In this document: positions 6,199 through 9,363 of the stretch, piece after piece
How positions within the stretch are numbered: the stretch's first letter is position 1
How the letters are laid out: the number at the start of each line of letters is the position of its first letter
Origin: SIG653 sp964509125
GTDB lineage: Bacteria > Bacillota > Clostridia > Oscillospirales > CAG-382
DNA: 9,363 nt
Direction: 5' to 3'
Assembly (NCBI GenBank): GCA_964509125.1
Contig: CAZDVZ010000055.1
Span: 1-9,363, forward strand
Notes under the pieces: generated by a model
The model's input: only the letters and a program-made list of their open reading frames with translations
Told to the model about the DNA's origin: nothing
Databases searched by the model: none
Made by a program: the position numbers and the translations under genes

Positions 6199-6870
6199 AT
6201 GTTGAAAATTTTAATTGCAGAGGATGACCGCGAGCTTAGGAGACTGTTCGCTCACGTGCTTATTAAAAACGGATATACTGTAAAAGAAGTTGCCAACGGA
6301 CAAGAGGCACTGGACGCTATGGACAGGGACTATTACGACCTCATTATTTCAGACATTATGATGCCGGTGCTTGACGGCTATGAGCTTGTCCGTATGCTCC
6401 GCGATGCCGGAAATAATACGCCCGTGCTGATGATCACTGCCAAGGATGCTTTCGACGATATGAGGCAGGGATTCCTTTCCGGAACAGACGACTATATGAT
6501 AAAGCCGGTTAATGTAAATGAAATGGTGCTTCGTGTGCAGGCACTTCTTCGACGTGCCCAGATGATCAGTGAGCGTAAGCAAACCATTGGAAATACGGTG
6601 CTTGAATGTGATACATTCACCGTCACATCGGAAAAGGGATATGCGGTTCTTCCGCAGAAAGAGTTTATGCTGCTTTATAAAATGGCATCTTATCCGGGGC
6701 GCATTTTTACCCGTCAGCAGTTGATGGACGATGTATGGGGATATGATTCCGAAAGTGATTCCCACACGGTTGATGTGCATATCGGAAGGATTAGAGACCG
6801 TTTCAAAGAGAACGAAGACTTTAAGATTGTAACGATGCGCGGCGTTGGATACAAGGTGGTGAAACTTTGA
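6199..6870 (+). CDS. OmpR/PhoB-family response regulator
   Basis: This 223-residue transcription factor is complete. The receiver domain (about 1-118) has the acidic pair D9/D10, phospho-acceptor D52 in DLIISDIMMP, switch threonine T80 in LMITAK and lysine K102 in DDYMIKP. The C-terminal winged-helix DNA-binding domain (about 128-222) shows PQKEFMLLYKMASYPGRIFT, then QLMDDVWGYD, HTVDVHIGRIRDR and the terminal RGVGYKV. The start is ATG at 6199-6201 with GGAGG at 6185-6189, so MLKILIAEDD is the N-terminus. An in-frame extension to 6019 begins inside the promoter and is rejected. It overlaps the partner kinase by four bases. OmpR-family proteins usually bind direct repeats about 11 bp apart, so the GTTGA operators at 5173-5232 and 7976-8013 are its likely targets (inference). 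Confidence 0.95.
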   Translation: MLKILIAEDDRELRRLFAHVLIKNGYTVKEVANGQEALDAMDRDYYDLIISDIMMPVLDGYELVRMLRDAGNNTPVLMITAKDAFDDMRQGFLSGTDDYMIKPVNVNEMVLRVQALLRRAQMISERKQTIGNTVLECDTFTVTSEKGYAVLPQKEFMLLYKMASYPGRIFTRQQLMDDVWGYDSESDSHTVDVHIGRIRDRFKENEDFKIVTMRGVGYKVVKL

Positions 6871-7925
6871 AATCGAAGGAACAATTTGAAGAAATACGAA
6901 AGCAGAAAATAAAGTTCAGTTTGAGAACACGACTCACCGGGTTTGTCGGCGCAGTGGTTATTCTTAGTATTTTGGTTTCCTTCGGCATCTCCGAACTCCT
7001 TGAGTGGTTACTTCCGTTTTCCGCGAGCATACCGTTTTTGATACAGTTAAATCTTTTTAGCTTAGTTATCGCTGCTGTTGCAACTCACTTTTTATCCAAA
7101 CTGTTTTTTGATCCCATCAAGGAACTTCGACTCGGAATGCAGAAAATAGCGGACGGGCAGTTTGATACACGACTGGACACAAAATCTACATCAAAAGAAA
7201 TCAAAGAAGTGTTCGCAGGGTTTAATATGATGGCGCAGGAGCTTGGCTCTACAGAAATCCTACAGACCGACTTTGTTTCCAATGTTTCTCATGAGTTTAA
7301 AACACCCATTAATGCCATTGAAGGATATTCTATGCTATTGCAAGGCGGTGATAATCTCGATGAAGATCAACGGGTGTATGTTGAGAAGATCCTTTTTAAT
7401 ACAAAACGGCTTTCCACTCTTGTAAACAATATTCTGCTTCTCTCCAAAATCGAAAACCAATCCATTCAAACACATCAGCAATGGTATGCACTGGATGAAC
7501 AGGTGCGTGAATCGATTCTTTTCCTTGAAGCCGCTTGGGCACCAAAGAATATTGAATTTGATGTTGAACTGGACGATATCGAATATTACGGTAATGAACA
7601 TATAGTTCATCATATCTGGGATAATCTGATAAGCAATGCTGTAAAGTTCAGCCCGCAGGGAGGCGTTATAAAAATTCGCTTGCAGGAAAAAACAGATCGG
7701 TTTATTTTCATTATAGAAGACGAAGGCCCCGGACTTTCGGAAGAAGCGAAGAAACACCTTTTTGATAAGTTTTATCAGGAAGATACCTCTCACAGACAGG
7801 AAGGCAACGGCTTGGGGTTGGCTCTTGTAAAGCGAATCCTATCCATTGAGAAAGGTGAGATCACTGTTGAAAATTTGCCGGAAAAAGGCTGTCGTTTTAC
7901 CGCAACGCTGAAGGCAAACAAGTGA
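6867..7925 (+). CDS. sensor histidine kinase with minimal extracytoplasmic loop
   Basis: This 352-residue kinase is the likely partner of the preceding regulator. It starts at TTG (6867-6869) overlapping the regulator stop in TTGA; no in-frame ATG is near and AAGGTGG lies about 7 bases upstream. Two helices (about 23-45 and 55-78) are joined by only about ten residues, so there is no extracellular sensor domain, as in intramembrane-sensing kinases. A HAMP-like linker (about 79-130), an H-box with phospho-acceptor H142 in SHEFKTP, and the ATPase domain follow: N-box HHIWDNLISNAVKFS (N253, N257), G1 DEGPG (285-289), F-box region FDKFYQ and G2 GNGLGL (313-318). All catalytic motifs are intact. 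The signal is unknown; membrane or transporter state is a reasonable guess. A strong terminator follows. Confidence 0.94.
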   Translation: MKSKEQFEEIRKQKIKFSLRTRLTGFVGAVVILSILVSFGISELLEWLLPFSASIPFLIQLNLFSLVIAAVATHFLSKLFFDPIKELRLGMQKIADGQFDTRLDTKSTSKEIKEVFAGFNMMAQELGSTEILQTDFVSNVSHEFKTPINAIEGYSMLLQGGDNLDEDQRVYVEKILFNTKRLSTLVNNILLLSKIENQSIQTHQQWYALDEQVRESILFLEAAWAPKNIEFDVELDDIEYYGNEHIVHHIWDNLISNAVKFSPQGGVIKIRLQEKTDRFIFIIEDEGPGLSEEAKKHLFDKFYQEDTSHRQEGNGLGLALVKRILSIEKGEITVENLPEKGCRFTATLKANK

Positions 7926-7940
7926 ACACTGATGTACCGA

Positions 7941-7977
7941 GAGGTATCGACTTTAGACGAGCCGATGCCTCTTTTTT
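7941..7977 (+). terminator. rho-independent terminator after the two-component operon
   Basis: GAGGTATCG (7941-7949) pairs fully with CGATGCCTC (7963-7971) using one G-U pair; A7940 with T7972 can add another. The 13-base loop is followed directly by six T residues (7972-7977). It begins 16 bases after the kinase stop. Its T-run touches the first bases of the operator upstream of ftsH, so ftsH must have its own promoter. Confidence 0.88.
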
Positions 7978-8013
7978 CAACAAATGTTGAGGTTGAGTTG
8001 AGGAACAGTTACA
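7976..8013 (+). promoter_or_regulatory. second copy of the 11-bp-period operator, upstream of ftsH
   Basis: Bases 7976-8010 match 5195-5229 at 31 of 35 positions, with no gap. The elements are TTCAAC (7976-7981), then GTTGA starting at 7986 and 7997 and GTTAC at 8008, each 11 bp apart. The left-hand outer TCAAC elements of the first site are absent; the terminator stem is there instead. This one-sided form agrees with a site that serves only the plus-strand promoter. Confidence 0.72.
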
Positions 8014-8029
8014 TTTTCTTTTGTATTAT
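7997..8029 (+). promoter_or_regulatory. promoter of ftsH
   Basis: The -10 TATTAT (8024-8029) lies 10 bp after the last operator hexamer (8008-8013), exactly as in the promoter of the HdeD-like gene. The bases at the -35 place (8001-8006, AGGAAC) do not resemble TTGACA, suggesting need for an activator. Transcription would begin near 8036, leaving a leader of about 64 bases. Confidence 0.58.
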
Positions 8030-8099
8030 AGAGGTCATGAAAGAATGGGACTAAATAAAATAATCCTAACAAAATTAATGTGTAGGAGCGTGTATCAGA

Positions 8100-9363
8100 A
8101 TGAACGAAGTTAAGAAACCGAGAAAACCGCTGATATTTTATTACGGCATCGTGTTGCTGGTAATAATTCTTTTTAACTCTATTATTGTGCCGTGGATTGT
8201 GGGACAACAGATTGAAGAAGTCGATTACGGCACTTTTATGAGCATGATCGAAGAGAAAAATATTGGTAGTGTCGAGATCAGCGAGACAGAAAATCAAATT
8301 ATCTTTACTGACAAGGAAGAAAATCAGGTATATTCAACTGCGATGGTTGCAGACTCCAACCTTACCGATCGTTTGTATGCCGCCGGTGCAAAATTCTCCG
8401 GTCAGATCGTTGAAGAACCAAGTTTCCTTTTAAGTTTTCTGCTTACTTGGGTGCTTCCTATCGTTTTGTTTGTTGCCATAGGGCAGTATATGTCCAAGAA
8501 AATGATGGAAAAAGCAGGCGGTGGTGCAGGCTCGATGACGTTTAATATGGGGAAGAGTAACGCCAAAGTCTATGTAAAATCCTCCAATGGAATTAAGTTT
8601 GATGATGTGGAAGGTGTTGATGAAGCTGAAGAAAGTCTGCGAGAAGTTGTAGATTATCTGCATGATCCTCAAAAATATACCGAAATTGGTGCGCAGATGC
8701 CGAAAGGTATCCTTCTTGTAGGCCCTCCCGGTACCGGTAAGACTATGCTTGCGAAGGCGGTTGCCGGCGAAGCAAACGTGCCGTTCTTCTCTATGAGCGG
8801 TTCGGAATTTGTCGAAATGTTTGTCGGTATGGGTGCCTCCAAAGTTCGTGACCTCTTTAAGCAGGCAAAAGAAAAAGCACCTTGCATCGTCTTTATTGAT
8901 GAAATCGACGCGATCGGCGGAAAACGTGCTGCGGGAGGCATCAGCGGTGGACATGATGAGCGTGAGCAGACTTTAAACCAGCTTTTGACTGAAATGGATG
9001 GCTTTGAAGGAAACAGCGGTGTTATCATCCTTGCCGCTACAAACCGCCCTGAATCCCTTGATCCTGCGCTTACCCGTCCGGGGCGTTTTGATCGACGTGT
9101 TCCCGTAGAACTTCCCGATCTGAAAGGCAGAGAGGCAATTCTCAGAGTACACAGCAAGAAAATAAAGACGGCTTCGGATATTGATTATACCGCCGTAGCC
9201 CGTATGGCTTCGGGCGCATCCGGCGCCGAGCTTGCCAACATCATAAACGAAGCGGCTCTCCGTGCTGTTCGTGCCGGAAGAAAGGTGGCGACGCAGGCAG
9301 ACCTTGAGGAAAGTATTGAGGTTGTCATTGCCGGTTATCAGAAAAAGAACGCCATCCTTACCG
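8100..9363 (+). CDS. ftsH: ATP-dependent zinc metalloprotease FtsH, N-terminal two-thirds; continues beyond the right edge
   Basis: The 421 visible codons hold the membrane and AAA+ parts of FtsH, the hexameric membrane-anchored protease that degrades misassembled membrane proteins and regulatory proteins. Two helices (about 12-34 and 109-128) flank a short extracytoplasmic domain. The ATPase has Walker A GPPGTGKT (208-215), the pore-loop segment SEFVEMFVG (235-243), Walker B VFIDEID with D267/E268, and second region of homology NRPESLDPALTRPGRFDRR with arginine fingers R326 and R329. The lid helix region reaches ASGASGAELANIINEAALRA. The zinc motif HExxH would follow just outside the window, so protease competence cannot be checked. 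The start is ATG at 8100-8102 with AGGAG at 8085-8089. It has its own promoter and the same operator core as the hdeD/ABC promoter region. Whether this is the housekeeping FtsH or an extra copy cannot be told. Confidence 0.95.
   Translation, partial: MNEVKKPRKPLIFYYGIVLLVIILFNSIIVPWIVGQQIEEVDYGTFMSMIEEKNIGSVEISETENQIIFTDKEENQVYSTAMVADSNLTDRLYAAGAKFSGQIVEEPSFLLSFLLTWVLPIVLFVAIGQYMSKKMMEKAGGGAGSMTFNMGKSNAKVYVKSSNGIKFDDVEGVDEAEESLREVVDYLHDPQKYTEIGAQMPKGILLVGPPGTGKTMLAKAVAGEANVPFFSMSGSEFVEMFVGMGASKVRDLFKQAKEKAPCIVFIDEIDAIGGKRAAGGISGGHDEREQTLNQLLTEMDGFEGNSGVIILAATNRPESLDPALTRPGRFDRRVPVELPDLKGREAILRVHSKKIKTASDIDYTAVARMASGASGAELANIINEAALRAVRAGRKVATQADLEESIEVVIAGYQKKNAILT

Noticed and set aside
4415..7925. 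Reading the ABC and two-component genes as a classical BceRS-BceAB bacitracin module
   Set aside because: The permease has about eight helices and two large extracytoplasmic domains in a duplicated FtsX form, not the ten-helix BceB form with one large loop. The kinase resembles the intramembrane type, but the pairing is not the standard one.
7998..8003. TTGAGG before ftsH (and TTGATG at 5217-5222) as a -35 box
   Set aside because: The spacing to the -10 is 20 bp in both cases, too long for normal sigma-70 recognition; the bases are better explained as operator half-sites.
8037..8054. Five-codon leader peptide (MKEWD) upstream of ftsH
   Set aside because: The ATG coincides with the expected transcription start, so it would have no ribosome binding site on the mRNA.
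8430..9157. Minus-strand open frames opposite ftsH
   Set aside because: They are antisense shadows of a strongly conserved AAA+ coding region, without ribosome binding sites or recognisable domains. The same applies to frames opposite the regulator (6349-6780) and kinase (7335-7793).

Overview
The window looks like chromosomal DNA of a Gram-positive, Clostridia-type (Firmicutes) bacterium. The reasons are moderate-to-low GC, strong AGGAG-type ribosome binding sites in front of most genes, GTG/TTG starts, and protein families typical of that group. No rRNA, tRNA, CRISPR array, insertion sequence or phage gene was seen. Assignment below class level is not possible from the sequence alone.

Layout. 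The left half is on the minus strand. Reading leftwards from about 5150 there is an ABC-transporter ATPase (4415-5122), a large FtsX-type permease (1959-4409), a possible 39-residue membrane peptide not previously called (1831-1950), an AI-2E-family (PF01594) membrane protein (678-1817), and the 5' part of a GH79/heparanase-like glycoside hydrolase that runs off the left edge (1-532). The right half is on the plus strand: a six-helix HdeD/DUF308 membrane protein (5297-5833), a 365-base gap with gene debris and a consensus sigma-70 promoter (5834-6198), an OmpR-family response regulator overlapping a small histidine kinase (6199-6870 and 6867-7925), a rho-independent terminator (7941-7977), and the first 421 codons of the membrane AAA+ protease FtsH (8100 to the right edge).

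Main observation. Between the divergent ABC operon and hdeD-like gene lies a symmetric regulatory site (5173-5232). It has three TCAAC elements 11 bp apart and, mirrored around 5202.5, three (G/A)TTGA elements 11 bp apart. A -10 hexamer lies on each side at exactly the same distance: TATAAT on the minus strand at 5157-5162 and TATTCT on the plus strand at 5243-5248. A second copy of the core (31 of 35 bases identical) lies at 7976-8010 upstream of ftsH, with a -10 (TATTAT, 8024-8029) at the identical offset. Direct repeats at 11-bp spacing, ending 10 bp before a -10 and with no good -35, are the usual architecture for activation by an OmpR/PhoB-family regulator. Such a regulator is encoded between the two sites.

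Working model (inference). The kinase has two membrane helices with almost no extracellular loop. It may sense a membrane disturbance, phosphorylate the regulator, and switch on the ABC exporter operon, the HdeD-like protein and FtsH together, forming a small membrane-stress and membrane-protein quality-control regulon. The two-component genes themselves have a near-consensus promoter without this operator, so they may be expressed constitutively or controlled by other palindromic elements near 5940-6057.
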